NCBI GenBank assembly: GCA_026196105.1
Contig: JAPHRK010000033.1
Coordinates: 62,001-126,000, forward strand
Length of the DNA stretch: 64,000 bases
Source: Rhodospirillales bacterium
GTDB lineage: Bacteria > Pseudomonadota > Alphaproteobacteria > Rhodospirillales > JAPHRK01
Direction of reading: 5' to 3'
The position numbers and the translations under genes were made by a program. The notes beneath the pieces are model-generated. The model did no database searches, was not told the origin of the DNA, and saw nothing but the letters and a program-made list of their open reading frames with translations. This document shows, piece by piece, positions 1 to 8,755 of this stretch; position 1 is the first letter of the stretch, and each line of letters begins with the position of its first letter.

Positions 1-2
1 GA

Positions 3-302
3 GACCTAAGTCTTTTTGCTATCGATGCTGATGAAGAAATCACCCCTTCAAAAATGGTTTCAAACCTGAAGGCTTGTGGGCTGGAAGAAACGTTTATCTA
101 TACATGGCATGATGAATCGCGCCCTGAGATTTGGTTGCATTTGGTTGAAGTCAAAGGCTTCATGGCAAATGAGGACCCTCGACTGGAAGCCATGGCCAAT
201 AAATTAGGTATTCATTTGCGCAGGATTGTGCCTCTTGGAGGTTATTGCGACCCTTTTAGAGCTGAAGAGCTTTCTACAGACAATGAAGACGGCGCAAAGT
301 AA
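3..302 (+). CDS. C-terminal fragment of a prephenate dehydratase/chorismate mutase-type protein (ACT domain)
   Basis: The frame is open from the window edge, so the 5' part of the gene is missing. What remains (about 99 residues) looks like the regulatory ACT domain of PheA-type proteins. It carries the ESRP motif that binds phenylalanine in that family, followed by a hydrophobic strand and a DPRLEAM helix start. The domain ends with a short acidic tail. The gene overlaps hisC by one base (TAATG) and is followed by tyrA, which fits phenylalanine/tyrosine synthesis. The catalytic domain lies outside the window, so dehydratase versus mutase cannot be decided. Confidence 0.62.
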   Translation, partial: DLSLFAIDADEEITPSKMVSNLKACGLEETFIYTWHDESRPEIWLHLVEVKGFMANEDPRLEAMANKLGIHLRRIVPLGGYCDPFRAEELSTDNEDGAK

Positions 303-1405
303 TGGGCAGTTCCCTTACCCCGAAGCCGGGAATTATGGATATCAACTTCTATGTGGCTGGTGAATCAAAAATTCCAGGTATTGAGAGAATCATAAAACTC
401 TCCTCAAACGAAGGTGCTTTTGGTCCGAGCGAAAAAGCGATTGCGGCCTCACAAAAAGCTTTGAGCTCTATGCACCGCTATCCGGTGGATGGTTGCCCAA
501 ATCTGACGCCTGCTATTGCTGAAAAACATGGAATTGACCCTAAGCAGATCGTTGTCGGTGTTGGCTCTGATGAAATTATCACCCTTTTAGTGCGGGCTTA
601 TGCCGGGCCAGGGGACGAAGTGCTTTATAGCGAGCATGGCTTTTCCATGTACCCAATTGCCGCTCGTTCAGTTGGGGCAACGCCAGTAACGGCACCTGAA
701 GTTGATCTTAAGGCCAATGTCGAGAACCTCCTAGCAGCAACCACGGAAAAGACCACCATTGTCTTCATTGCCAACCCAAACAATCCAACAGGGACTTATC
801 TGACAACGGATGAGTTGTTGCGTTTGCGTGAAGGGCTTGCTCCTAACGTTTTGTTGGTAGTTGATGCGGCTTATGCGGAATATGCTCAAGATAGGGAAGA
901 TTATTGTGCTGGAGCTGAACTGGTCGAAAAATTTGATAACGTGGTGATGATGCGGACTTTCTCCAAGGTTTATGGCCTGGGAGGGATGCGTGTTGGTTGG
1001 GGCTATTGCCCGGTAGAAATTGCGGGAGTTCTACACCGCTGTCGCAACCCGTTTAATATTTCAAGTGCTTCAGAAGCTGCGGCTTTAGCTGCGCTCAAGG
1101 ACGAAGAGTTTTTAGTCAAAAGCATTCAGCATAACAAGACCTGGCGGGATATTCTAACCCAAAACCTGCGTGGCATCGGGCTTGAGGTTACGGAAAGTTT
1201 GGGCAATTTCATCTTGGTTCAGTTTTCTGGAAAGAATGGAAAAACGGCGGATGCAGCAGACATTTTCCTAAAATCTAAAGGTATTATTGTCCGCAAAGTT
1301 GGCGGATATGGTCTGCCTGATTGTTTACGTATTACCATTGGATTAGAAGAAGAACTGCGACCTGTCATGGATGGGCTTGCAGAGTTTATGGGGACATCGG
1401 CATGA
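302..1405 (+). CDS. hisC: Histidinol-phosphate / aromatic aminotransferase
   Basis: Fold-type I PLP aminotransferase of 367 residues, the usual HisC length. Visible motifs are the NPNNPTGT loop, VVDAAYAEY with the PLP-ring aspartate, and RTFSKVYGLGGMRVG, where the lysine forms the Schiff base. It starts on an ATG overlapping the previous stop and ends in an ATGA overlap with tyrA, so the three genes are translationally coupled. HisC-family enzymes also transaminate phenylpyruvate and 4-hydroxyphenylpyruvate. Sitting between a pheA-like gene and tyrA, this copy probably serves aromatic synthesis, possibly besides histidine synthesis. Confidence 0.9.
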   Translation: MGSSLTPKPGIMDINFYVAGESKIPGIERIIKLSSNEGAFGPSEKAIAASQKALSSMHRYPVDGCPNLTPAIAEKHGIDPKQIVVGVGSDEIITLLVRAYAGPGDEVLYSEHGFSMYPIAARSVGATPVTAPEVDLKANVENLLAATTEKTTIVFIANPNNPTGTYLTTDELLRLREGLAPNVLLVVDAAYAEYAQDREDYCAGAELVEKFDNVVMMRTFSKVYGLGGMRVGWGYCPVEIAGVLHRCRNPFNISSASEAAALAALKDEEFLVKSIQHNKTWRDILTQNLRGIGLEVTESLGNFILVQFSGKNGKTADAADIFLKSKGIIVRKVGGYGLPDCLRITIGLEEELRPVMDGLAEFMGTSA

Positions 1406-2298
1406 GCGTTGAAAAACGGGAAATCCTATTTGAGAACGTCACCATTATTGGTATTGGCCTTATTGGTTCCTCTTTGGCTCGTGCTATCCGCTGGAAATGG
1501 TTGGCTCATAAAATAACAGTTTGTGATTCATCAGAAGAGCACCGCAAACTAGCTCTTGATCTGGCCCTGTGCGAAGCTGCTACTGATGATCCGGTTGAGG
1601 CCGTTAAAGATGCTGACTTAGTTATTTTATGCACACCCCTTGGGTCCTATAGGTCGATTGCAGAGGCCATTGGTAAAGTTATGAAACCTGGTACGATCTT
1701 AACGGATGTTGGGTCTTCCAAAGCTTCAGTTTTTGAAGATGTTGCGCCTCATATTGCTGATGATATTCATCTTATTCCGGGGCATCCAGTAGCTGGAACG
1801 GAAAACTCTGGACCTGAGGCTGGATTTAGAGAGCTGTTTGACGGGCGCTGGTGTATCCTCACACCAAATGGCAAGACTGACGAAGAAGCTCTCAACAAAT
1901 TGAAAAAATTCTGGGAGCAGCTTGGCTCCAGCGTTGAGATTATGGATGCGGCACATCATGACAAGGTGCTCGCTATTACTTCTCATGTTCCCCACCTTAT
2001 TGCTTATACCATTGTGGGAACAGCGACTGATTTAGCTGATGATTTAATGGGTGAAGTGGTTAAATACTCTGCTGGTGGTTTTAGGGACTTTACAAGGATT
2101 GCGGCTTCTAACCCAACGATGTGGCGTGATGTCTTCCTTAAAAATAGTGATGCTGTGCTGGAGATGTTGGGGCGTTTCAGTGAAGATTTGACCGCTTTAC
2201 AAAGAGCTATCCGCCGTGGTCAGGGTGACGCGCTATATGACACCTTTGAGCGTACCCGCGCCCTTCGCCAAGGGGTTATCGACGCTAAGCAAGATTAG
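1402..2298 (+). CDS. tyrA: Prephenate/arogenate dehydrogenase
   Basis: NAD(P)-dependent dehydrogenase of the TyrA family, oxidatively decarboxylating prephenate or arogenate in tyrosine synthesis. The N-terminus has the Rossmann motif GIGLIGSSLARAI. IPGHPVAGTENSG carries the conserved histidine region, and HHDKVLAITSHVPHL is the family's helical signature. An upstream TTG in the same frame exists, but the ATG at 1402 overlaps the hisC stop (ATGA) and gives the normal length of 298 residues, so it is preferred. It is the last gene of the operon and is followed by a strong hairpin. Confidence 0.92.
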   Translation: MSVEKREILFENVTIIGIGLIGSSLARAIRWKWLAHKITVCDSSEEHRKLALDLALCEAATDDPVEAVKDADLVILCTPLGSYRSIAEAIGKVMKPGTILTDVGSSKASVFEDVAPHIADDIHLIPGHPVAGTENSGPEAGFRELFDGRWCILTPNGKTDEEALNKLKKFWEQLGSSVEIMDAAHHDKVLAITSHVPHLIAYTIVGTATDLADDLMGEVVKYSAGGFRDFTRIAASNPTMWRDVFLKNSDAVLEMLGRFSEDLTALQRAIRRGQGDALYDTFERTRALRQGVIDAKQD

Positions 2299-2327
2299 AA
2301 AATCTGCTAAAGAATTAGGACAAAAAC

Positions 2328-2363
2328 AGCCTAAAACCTCAATTTGGTATGAGGTTTTAGGCT
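2328..2363. terminator. Bidirectional terminator between tyrA and the chemoreceptor gene
   Basis: A perfect 13-bp inverted repeat (arms 2328-2340 and 2351-2363, left arm agcctaaaacctc) with a 10-base loop lies between two convergent genes. T-rich tracts on both sides suit termination in either direction. Confidence 0.85.
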
Positions 2364-2375
2364 TTGCTTTGAGTG

Positions 2376-3524
2376 TTAACCCTTACGGTTAAGTTCCGCG
2401 AGGAAGCCGGTCATTTCCTGACCGAGTGACTCACTTTGTTTTGATAGCTCAGAAGCAGCATCTAGAACTTCATTCGCAGATTGCCCAGTTTCATTGGCAC
2501 CTTGATTGACTAGGTAAATATTTTCCGAAACATCTCGGGTTCCCGCAGAAGCTTGCTCAATATTTTCAGCAATTTCCTGAGTTGCGGCATTCTGTTCTTC
2601 AACGGATACAGTAATGGTTGTTGTTATCTCATTGATTTGGGTGATCGTTCCAATAATGCCTTTAATGGCATGGACAGCATCGTTCGTTGCATTTTGGATA
2701 GCCCCGATTTGGGTGCTGATGTCGTCGGTCGCTTTTGCTGTTTGGTTTGCCAAGTTTTTCACTTCACTGGCAACAACCGCAAACCCTTTGCCAGCATCCC
2801 CAGCGCGTGCGGCCTCAATCGTTGCATTTAGAGCCAGGAGATTAGTTTGCTCAGCAATATCTGAAATCAGTGCAACAACGTCACCAACTTTTTGTGCGGC
2901 CTCGGCTAAACCTTGAACCTGCTCATTACTTTTTTCGGCTTCCTGAACAGCACCTTCTGTAATATTGGAAGATTGTTCAACTTGGCGCCGAATTTCAGAA
3001 ACAGAAGCTGATAGCTCCTCTGTAGCCGAGGCAACAGTTTGAACGTTGGCTGAAGCTTCTTCGGCGGCAGCTGCAACAGTTGTCGACTGCTCTGATGTTG
3101 AGTTCGCTGTCCCTTGCATGCCTTTTGATGTTGCTTCTAGCTCAGTGGCAACAGCTGCAACGGCTCTAACCATATCGCCCATATTATCGGCAACACCTGA
3201 GAAGTCTTCGACTTTCTTTGCCATGGAGTCTGTCGCACTATTAATTGTGCGTGAAGCATTTAAAAAACTTCCGGTCATTCCAGGCTCTAAAATCCGTCGG
3301 AAATACTGGTTTTTACTTACATACTGAAGGCAGGCTGACGATTCACGGACATAGGCATCCGTTCGGTCGATTAATAAGTTAATCGTATGGAGGAGTTCTC
3401 CCATTTCGCCTTGTTCAGTGATATCAATAATCCGGGCTTCAAAATCACCATCTGCAACGGCTTTACATACTTTTAATGCCTTGTTAATCGCCTCAGAATT
3501 TGAGCTGCTACCTAATCCAAACAT
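2376..3524 (-). CDS. Soluble methyl-accepting chemotaxis protein
   Basis: Chemoreceptor of 382 residues without any transmembrane segment or recognisable periplasmic domain. The first 100 residues resemble a HAMP-like linker. The rest is the long MA four-helix signalling domain with the conserved hairpin tip (about residues 220-250, including [18 protein letters not shown]). No C-terminal CheR/CheB tethering pentapeptide is seen. It follows the PAS-protein gene 47 bp downstream on the same strand, which suggests the PAS protein supplies sensory input to this cytoplasmic receptor, so that an Aer-like receptor is split over two genes. Confidence 0.88.
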   Translation of the reverse strand: MFGLGSSSNSEAINKALKVCKAVADGDFEARIIDITEQGEMGELLHTINLLIDRTDAYVRESSACLQYVSKNQYFRRILEPGMTGSFLNASRTINSATDSMAKKVEDFSGVADNMGDMVRAVAAVATELEATSKGMQGTANSTSEQSTTVAAAAEEASANVQTVASATEELSASVSEIRRQVEQSSNITEGAVQEAEKSNEQVQGLAEAAQKVGDVVALISDIAEQTNLLALNATIEAARAGDAGKGFAVVASEVKNLANQTAKATDDISTQIGAIQNATNDAVHAIKGIIGTITQINEITTTITVSVEEQNAATQEIAENIEQASAGTRDVSENIYLVNQGANETGQSANEVLDAASELSKQSESLGQEMTGFLAELNRKG

Positions 3525-3571
3525 AGTATTCTTCCTTTTTTTTAATACCGTTCAATGCGCTTTCAAGGAAC

Positions 3572-4099
3572 TCAAATATGAGCCGCGATGAATTCATCGT
3601 ACTCAACATTTTTTTCTCTCAGCAAGTCGGTCAGCATTTTATATGATGCTTCCATTCCTGCTTTGCGGTCTGAGTGTTTACTCTCTTCAGCAAGCAAGGA
3701 TTTGTATAAAGGTATGATCGTGTTATCTAGAATTTGGCGATTAACGACGCGACGATTTGAGTGATATCCAAGGATGTTTCCACTCGCGTCTAAGCTGGGC
3801 GTAACATGAGCTAGAACCCAGTAATGATCTCCATTTTTGCACCGGTTAACAACATAGGCGAAAAGCTCGTGCTTGCTTTGGATTGTTTCCCAAAGAAGCT
3901 TAAATATGCACCTAGGCATTTCAGGGTGCCTAATCATGCTATGCGGTTGTCCCAGACACTCTCGTTCAGTGTAACCAGCTATACGTAAGAAAACATTATT
4001 CGTATAAGTCAGGCGACCTTTAGTGTCGGTTTTGCTAACAATAATCTCGTTTTTTTCAAAAAACTGTTCAACACCAGTTAAATGTTGGTTTGATTTCAT
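3572..4099 (-). CDS. PAS-domain sensor protein, Aer-like
   Basis: A protein of 175 residues whose N-terminal 120 residues form a PAS domain of the aerotaxis type. DTKGRLTYTNNVFLRIAGY, MIRHPEMPR and NGDHYWVLAHVTP are characteristic of Aer-like PAS domains, which bind FAD or haem. The C-terminal 50 residues are helical and could contact a receptor. The ATG at 4099 has a GGAG ribosome site at good distance and is chosen over an in-frame TTG at 4114. It is cotranscribed with the soluble chemoreceptor downstream. Sensing of oxygen or redox state is inferred from the family. Confidence 0.82.
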   Translation of the reverse strand: MKSNQHLTGVEQFFEKNEIIVSKTDTKGRLTYTNNVFLRIAGYTERECLGQPHSMIRHPEMPRCIFKLLWETIQSKHELFAYVVNRCKNGDHYWVLAHVTPSLDASGNILGYHSNRRVVNRQILDNTIIPLYKSLLAEESKHSDRKAGMEASYKMLTDLLREKNVEYDEFIAAHI

Positions 4100-4114
4100 T
4101 TTTTTCTTCTCCAA

Positions 4115-4506
4115 AGCTTTCAGCTAGCCAGGAAACCAATTCCCCAAATTAGAAATGCAAAGTAATTTTTTCAACTTATCTCTAAGCGGTAGCTTCATTT
4201 TTTAAATCATATCTTAAAACGTATTTAGTTAATTTATTTTTAGATATGTATGTTTATATGATTGTTTTTATCGAGTATAAAATATTATTTTATAATACTA
4301 AAGTATTATGTGGTATTTACCTTGTCGATTTTGAAGTCTTTTTATGTAATCAAGTGCAAATCCATTCAAAAGAACTTTTCTAATAAAAAAATGCTGTCTC
4401 TCTCTGGTGTTTCTGTGAGCTAGTCGTTATAGAGCGTTACCTCCCGATTATTGGGAAGGTGACCCTACAAACAATGTAGGTTTTCTTAAATAGAGATAGG
4501 CTTCCA
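4115..4506. other. Intergenic region with a small hairpin before the helicase gene
   Basis: About 390 AT-rich bases between the divergent PAS and helicase genes, presumably holding both promoters. A short perfect repeat (cctaca 4464-4469, tgtagg 4475-4480) followed by TTTTCTT lies about 26 bases before the helicase start. It might attenuate or terminate. Nothing else is recognisable and no coding frame is convincing. Confidence 0.4.
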
Positions 4507-6342
4507 ATGCACCTTAGGAATTGGCAACAACAAATCATCGACACCTTTCCGTCGATCATAGAACAACATCGCCGATTTATCCTTAAGGCGCCTACTGGTG
4601 CCGGTAAGACTGTGCTTGCAAGCGAGATTATCGAACGGTTTTACAAAGGCAAAAACATTCTCGTTCTTTGCCATCGGCTGGTGCTTTTGGAACAACTTGA
4701 AAAAGCCCTTTCTGAAAAACATACAGTCCACAAGTTAGCTGTCTCAGATAAGGGGCCTGCTTTTGAGGGATATGATGTTCTCCTCTCAACGAGCATGCGG
4801 GCAAAAGCAGTTTTAGCGGATGCAGTTTTGAAAGCAGACCTGATTATTGTTGATGAAGCGCACCGGGTATCTCCGAATGGACAAATTTATAAGGTGATTC
4901 TCGACAGCTTTAATAAATCTGGTAAAGCCACAGCCCAATTCATGGGGTTAACTGCGTCACCAGAGCGCCGTACTGGTGATCAGCGTGATCAACTTAACTT
5001 GGCCTTTGATGCGATTATTGATTGCGCGAATATTGAAGATTTAATTTCAGAAGGTGTTTTGGTTCAGCCCGTTTACCGACCCCATTTTGTGCATAACCTT
5101 GATTTGGAAAGTATTGATATCAGTTCTGGGGATTTCCCCGTGGCAACACTGGCTCCAGCGATTATCAAATCATCAATGATTGATTATGCAATTTGGAGCT
5201 ATCATGAGGAACGAACAAATATCTCGTCAAAACCTGTCTCTGCTTGGTTTTGTGCGGATGTCATGGTTGCTGAAGCAACATTAGAGAGCATCCAGAAATC
5301 AGGTATTGAAGCGGCAATCGTTACGGCTGCCACCCCTTTGAAAGAGCGAATGAAGCTTCTGGAGAGCCACGAAAATGGTGAGATCGAAGCGATGGTCTCT
5401 GTTGGGGTGCTTGCTGAAGGTTGGGATAATCCAAACTGTAATATTATTGTTCATCTTCGACCTACCTTGTCTAAAGTTTTGTGGGGGCAATCCGTCGGTC
5501 GTGGGCTGCGCTCTGCGCCAGGTAAGGATAAATGCATCATCATCGATGTAAGTTCGAATTGGAGCACATTTGGTCCTGTTGAAAAATTGGAATGGAGCCT
5601 GTGGAGCCACCGGCGTTCTTATTTACAGTTCATGAACAGATTCAATTGGATTGGAGAGCGCCAAGATGATGAGGACGCTCAAGAGACATACCTCTTGTGT
5701 AAGAACGAATTACCCAATGGAATGCGCTGTTCTCATATTTATTTGAAGAATGCATATGAAAACGAGACATGTCCTGTTTGTGGCACCTTCGCGGCAATTG
5801 ATATCTATAAAGAACAGAAACTCGATAGTTCTCTGAACGAAAATAAATTGCACACTCTATTCTTTGAGCGTGTCCCCAAAGTTTATGACGAGATGGATCT
5901 ATCCGTCTGGAGTAGCCTTGGCCGAACCGCTTGGAAATCTGCGACTCCAAAGGAACAGGTCTTCCTTACCTTCTGTATGGCCTTTAAAGAAGTCTCTGGT
6001 GAACCTACAAAGTCAGAATCCGACTATTGGGATGCAACCATTGCGGCGGAAACGCTCATTCGGGGCTATTTGGTGAAGAACAAGTTTCAGATTGTGAAGC
6101 AGAACGATTTCAATCTCGCAGATATCGCCGACGGTATGTTAGCCGGGACGGTGGTTCGAGCACTTCAGTCCCATTACGGTATTTCACTTTGTGGTGATGT
6201 CTTTAAGAACTTCTCAGACGCAGAATGTGACCGCAAATACCACAAGGCCATTAAAATTGCTGAACGGCTCGCTATGATCGGTTGTTCGCATCAGGATAAC
6301 CTACCTTATTTCAATGCAGCTAATTATTTAGCTTCCTTGTAG
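4507..6342 (+). CDS. Superfamily 2 DEAD/DEAH-box helicase with a C-terminal zinc-binding motif
   Basis: A protein of 611 residues. Helicase motifs appear in order: Walker A APTGAGKT (about 29-36), motif II DEAH (116-119), motif III-like MGLTASPER, then VLAEGWDNPNCN and QSVGRGLRS (motifs V and VI). Four cysteines around residues 398-424 (ending CPVCG) look like a zinc-binding finger. The last 150 residues are unassigned. SF2 enzymes of this RAD3/XPB-like type unwind DNA or RNA with ATP. The gene stands alone, with no nuclease, methylase or other partner. It could belong to repair, a phage remnant or a solitary defence gene, and the sequence does not decide. Confidence 0.8.
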   Translation: MHLRNWQQQIIDTFPSIIEQHRRFILKAPTGAGKTVLASEIIERFYKGKNILVLCHRLVLLEQLEKALSEKHTVHKLAVSDKGPAFEGYDVLLSTSMRAKAVLADAVLKADLIIVDEAHRVSPNGQIYKVILDSFNKSGKATAQFMGLTASPERRTGDQRDQLNLAFDAIIDCANIEDLISEGVLVQPVYRPHFVHNLDLESIDISSGDFPVATLAPAIIKSSMIDYAIWSYHEERTNISSKPVSAWFCADVMVAEATLESIQKSGIEAAIVTAATPLKERMKLLESHENGEIEAMVSVGVLAEGWDNPNCNIIVHLRPTLSKVLWGQSVGRGLRSAPGKDKCIIIDVSSNWSTFGPVEKLEWSLWSHRRSYLQFMNRFNWIGERQDDEDAQETYLLCKNELPNGMRCSHIYLKNAYENETCPVCGTFAAIDIYKEQKLDSSLNENKLHTLFFERVPKVYDEMDLSVWSSLGRTAWKSATPKEQVFLTFCMAFKEVSGEPTKSESDYWDATIAAETLIRGYLVKNKFQIVKQNDFNLADIADGMLAGTVVRALQSHYGISLCGDVFKNFSDAECDRKYHKAIKIAERLAMIGCSHQDNLPYFNAANYLASL

Positions 6343-6711
6343 TGGGTAGTGTCAGAAATCACACTAGATGCGATAAATTTTCACCTTTTCCACTGTAGTC
6401 ATTTTCTAAAAAAGGTGAGAAGTGATGTGCCAATGTCTGCTTTTTTGTTTCGCACTATATTCAGAAACTTCAGTCCAAAAATGTGAATATCTAGGGCTGG
6501 GTGACTTGTTTAATGATTGTTCTAGTAAAAGTTTTTTTGATGGAGACACCTTTTTTTAGTGAAGAATATTAGACAATCCCTTATAGATTGTTGCTGAAAG
6601 TGCCGTAAATACGAACTAAGAAGAAATTAAAACCGGGGAGATGAGGCTCTGATTTTTAAATAGGGAGTCGCAGATACGTCATAACCTTTTGTATTTTATA
6701 AGGAGTTATAG
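6343..6711. other. Intergenic region, no clear gene
   Basis: About 370 bases between the helicase and the lipoprotein gene. A loose inverted repeat (ttcacctttt near 6379 against aaaaggtgagaa near 6413) might end helicase transcription. No other structure or frame is supported. Confidence 0.35.
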
Positions 6712-8067
6712 ATGACTTTTTTATTGTATAGAGTACTGCCGATTGCCTTAGTTGTGGGTTTGACGGGCTGTGCTTCAAGTTTTGATCTTGATGTGCCGGA
6801 CGGAAAGCTTGTCAAAGCTTGTGTTATTGACCCAAGGAACTCATACACCCCTGAAGAAAAAATACAATTTGCCTCTGGGACGACGGTGTTGGGAACTCTA
6901 ACAGCAGAATTTGTTACCAATGACTTGGTTGATGGTTCGGCACACATCCTGAACCCTGCGGTTACAAAACAACTCTTGGCCGGTTATAATTTTGTAGAAA
7001 ATGGGGTGAACGTGGAGGTAAATCTATCAAAAGCGATCACAAGGGAAGGAGACGCCCTATGGAATCATCCTGTCCATCAAAAAATGCTAACTACATATAA
7101 AGGCCTTGTAAATCAAGTTGAGATGGCTCCTATTAAACTCAGCGCAAAAGAAATGAGTGACTATCAGTCAAAATCGAAAAAATTTGCTTTGCGGGATGGC
7201 TGGTCGATTTATGGTATCACGGCTCTCATGCAAGAAAAAGGCGCATCTATAAATATTGATCAGCTTAACCTACAAAAGGGTGTCGGTGGACTTCTTATTT
7301 CGGCCTATATGGATGCTTATTTTAGAAATGGAAAATTTATTCAAGGGAAATGGGATATTGGAAATCCCATCAGAAAAGCACTGGAGAATTTACCTAAAGA
7401 AGCTCGTGATAAACTTAAAAGAATCATTCCCGATTCAAAACTAGATGAATTTGAGAAAAAGTTAAACGAGGTTACGAAAGGAGAGGTCGAGAAAATTGCC
7501 GATGTCAGTTTTGTATCCCGAGGCGGAGACAAAATAGCAATCCCTCCCATTTCGGTTAAATTTGCCCCTAGTGGTCAGAAACATCTTACTTATTCCGGTT
7601 TTGATGCGGCAACAGTTGGTGCCGATATCGTTAGAGTTACGTTCGAAGCATTGGGTGATATGATCAACCATATTCCGGCCGTTTCCAAAGCGACAGGTGT
7701 TATTTCCAAAAAACTCACTGAGAAAGGTGCTCAGCTTTATGACGTGGCAAAGGTCAAGCTTAACTCCACTAACGAGCCGATGGAAATAGAAACCCTTGGT
7801 AAGGTCGAAGGTCTGGCAACCAAAGCGCACAGTATTGTCAGTTCCTCAACGGGAACCTTTGTACGTGGTGGCAGTATCGTTGCGCTAAATAATGAGTCGG
7901 TTGCTAAGATATTGGAGTCGATAGCAGGAACCATTGCTCGGAAAGTAACGGAGCGTATAGCTTGGTGCTGGTATGCCTCCGAGAAGGCACAGAAAAAAGA
8001 GGGTGTTTTTGCAATAGTGGAGCAACCACCGGTCTGGCGAAAAGTATCCGTTTCCTTTAGTCATTAG
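6712..8067 (+). CDS. Putative lipoprotein of unknown function
   Basis: A 451-residue protein with a lipoprotein signal peptide: hydrophobic core and lipobox LTGC at about residues 17-20, giving a mature N-terminal cysteine. Residue +2 is Ala, so sorting to the outer membrane is likely. A good ribosome site (aaggag) precedes the ATG. The body is mixed alpha/beta with a Lys/Glu-rich helical stretch around residues 225-265. I recognise no family. Two terminal-region tryptophans (WCWYASEK) are unusual. It is monocistronic, ended by a GC-rich hairpin. Confidence 0.75.
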   Translation: MTFLLYRVLPIALVVGLTGCASSFDLDVPDGKLVKACVIDPRNSYTPEEKIQFASGTTVLGTLTAEFVTNDLVDGSAHILNPAVTKQLLAGYNFVENGVNVEVNLSKAITREGDALWNHPVHQKMLTTYKGLVNQVEMAPIKLSAKEMSDYQSKSKKFALRDGWSIYGITALMQEKGASINIDQLNLQKGVGGLLISAYMDAYFRNGKFIQGKWDIGNPIRKALENLPKEARDKLKRIIPDSKLDEFEKKLNEVTKGEVEKIADVSFVSRGGDKIAIPPISVKFAPSGQKHLTYSGFDAATVGADIVRVTFEALGDMINHIPAVSKATGVISKKLTEKGAQLYDVAKVKLNSTNEPMEIETLGKVEGLATKAHSIVSSSTGTFVRGGSIVALNNESVAKILESIAGTIARKVTERIAWCWYASEKAQKKEGVFAIVEQPPVWRKVSVSFSH

Positions 8068-8090
8068 GTAAACAGGTAAAGAAATCCAAA

Positions 8091-8122
8091 CCCGCCCTTA
8101 ATATCCAAGGGCGGGTCAGCTT
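8091..8122 (+). terminator. Rho-independent terminator after the lipoprotein gene
   Basis: A perfect 9-bp GC-rich stem (cccgccctt 8091-8099, aagggcggg 8107-8115) with a 7-base loop begins 24 bases after the stop codon, followed by tcagctttt. Confidence 0.8.
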
Positions 8123-8332
8123 TTGAAACAAGCATAGCAAGCCTAGATAGCCGTTGATCAGCGATATCTGGGAAGCCGTCTCAGGGTTTCAAATAGAATT
8201 TGCTAGACAGGGTTTTAAGCAAACCGTTGAAATAAAAACAGTAGTAGATGCAGCGATGACATTTTGTCGCAGATAGAGCGATAATTTTTCAATTAGAATG
8301 AGAACAGACAGATAGCTCGGGATATTTTATCT

Positions 8333-8365
8333 CGTTATAGAATCGTTATATTTACGTTATCAGGG
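8333..8365 (+). promoter_or_regulatory. Three 11-bp-period direct repeats (likely OmpR-family operator)
   Basis: CGTTATA at 8333, CGTTATA at 8344 and CGTTATC at 8355 start exactly 11 bases apart, about 90 bases before the Met-rich peptide gene. Tandem repeats with an 11-bp period are the usual binding layout of OmpR/PhoB regulators. The same element occurs before msrAB (10989-11032), and an OmpR-type regulator is encoded between them. Confidence 0.65.
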
Positions 8366-8456
8366 TGTGATCTCGGCCCTGTTTAGTAGGTTGCGTTACA
8401 ACAGACCTCCATGAGGGGTGTCTGACAACCTATCTTACTCTTTTGGAGATCTCCTT

Positions 8457-8717
8457 ATGTTTAAAACGGCCTCTACCCTTACTGTCGCCGCCCTTGCGAT
8501 GATGATGACCCTTTCCGCAGCTCAAGCTGGAGATATGAAAGGCGATATGAAAAAAGACGCTATGATGAAGAAGGATACCATGATGAAAAAAGACACCATG
8601 GGTAGCGATATGAAAAAAGAACACGCGATGGACGGAAAAATGAAAAAAGACGATATGATGAAAAAAAAGGACAAAATGATGGAAAAAAAGGACAAAATGA
8701 TGGAAGAAAAGAAATAG
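8457..8717 (+). CDS. Secreted methionine/lysine-rich pentapeptide MXKDX repeat protein
   Basis: An 86-residue protein with a Sec signal peptide (residues 1-24, cleavage after AAQA). The mature 62 residues are about one quarter Met (16) and one third Lys (21), with no Cys and no aromatic residue. They are built from repeats such as MMKKD, MKKD and DKMME, matching the MXKDX pentapeptide repeat family. The ATG at 8457 follows a GGAG ribosome site; an earlier in-frame start would hide the signal peptide. It lies 38 bp before the response regulator gene. Periplasmic Met-rich peptides of this sort (MrpX in Azospira) act as sacrificial hypochlorite scavengers. That role here is inferred from the msrAB context. 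Confidence 0.85.
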   Translation: MFKTASTLTVAALAMMMTLSAAQAGDMKGDMKKDAMMKKDTMMKKDTMGSDMKKEHAMDGKMKKDDMMKKKDKMMEKKDKMMEEKK

Positions 8718-8755
8718 CTTTCTAATTGTCCTCTGTGAACGGAAAGGAGTTGCCC

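Noticed and set aside
1321-1401. Longer tyrA start inside hisC
   Set aside because: It needs a TTG start and adds residues foreign to the family; the ATGA overlap at 1402 is the natural start.
2553-3327. Open frames antisense to the chemoreceptor gene
   Set aside because: They lie wholly within a convincing MCP gene, lack ribosome sites and have no recognisable protein pattern.
4507-8067. A multi-gene phage defence island around the helicase
   Set aside because: No nuclease, methylase, protease or other defence partner is present; the neighbouring gene is a separate lipoprotein with its own terminator.
8520-8710. Tandem DNA repeat or CRISPR-like array
   Set aside because: The repetition comes from the coded MKKD pentapeptides and has no spacers of constant length.
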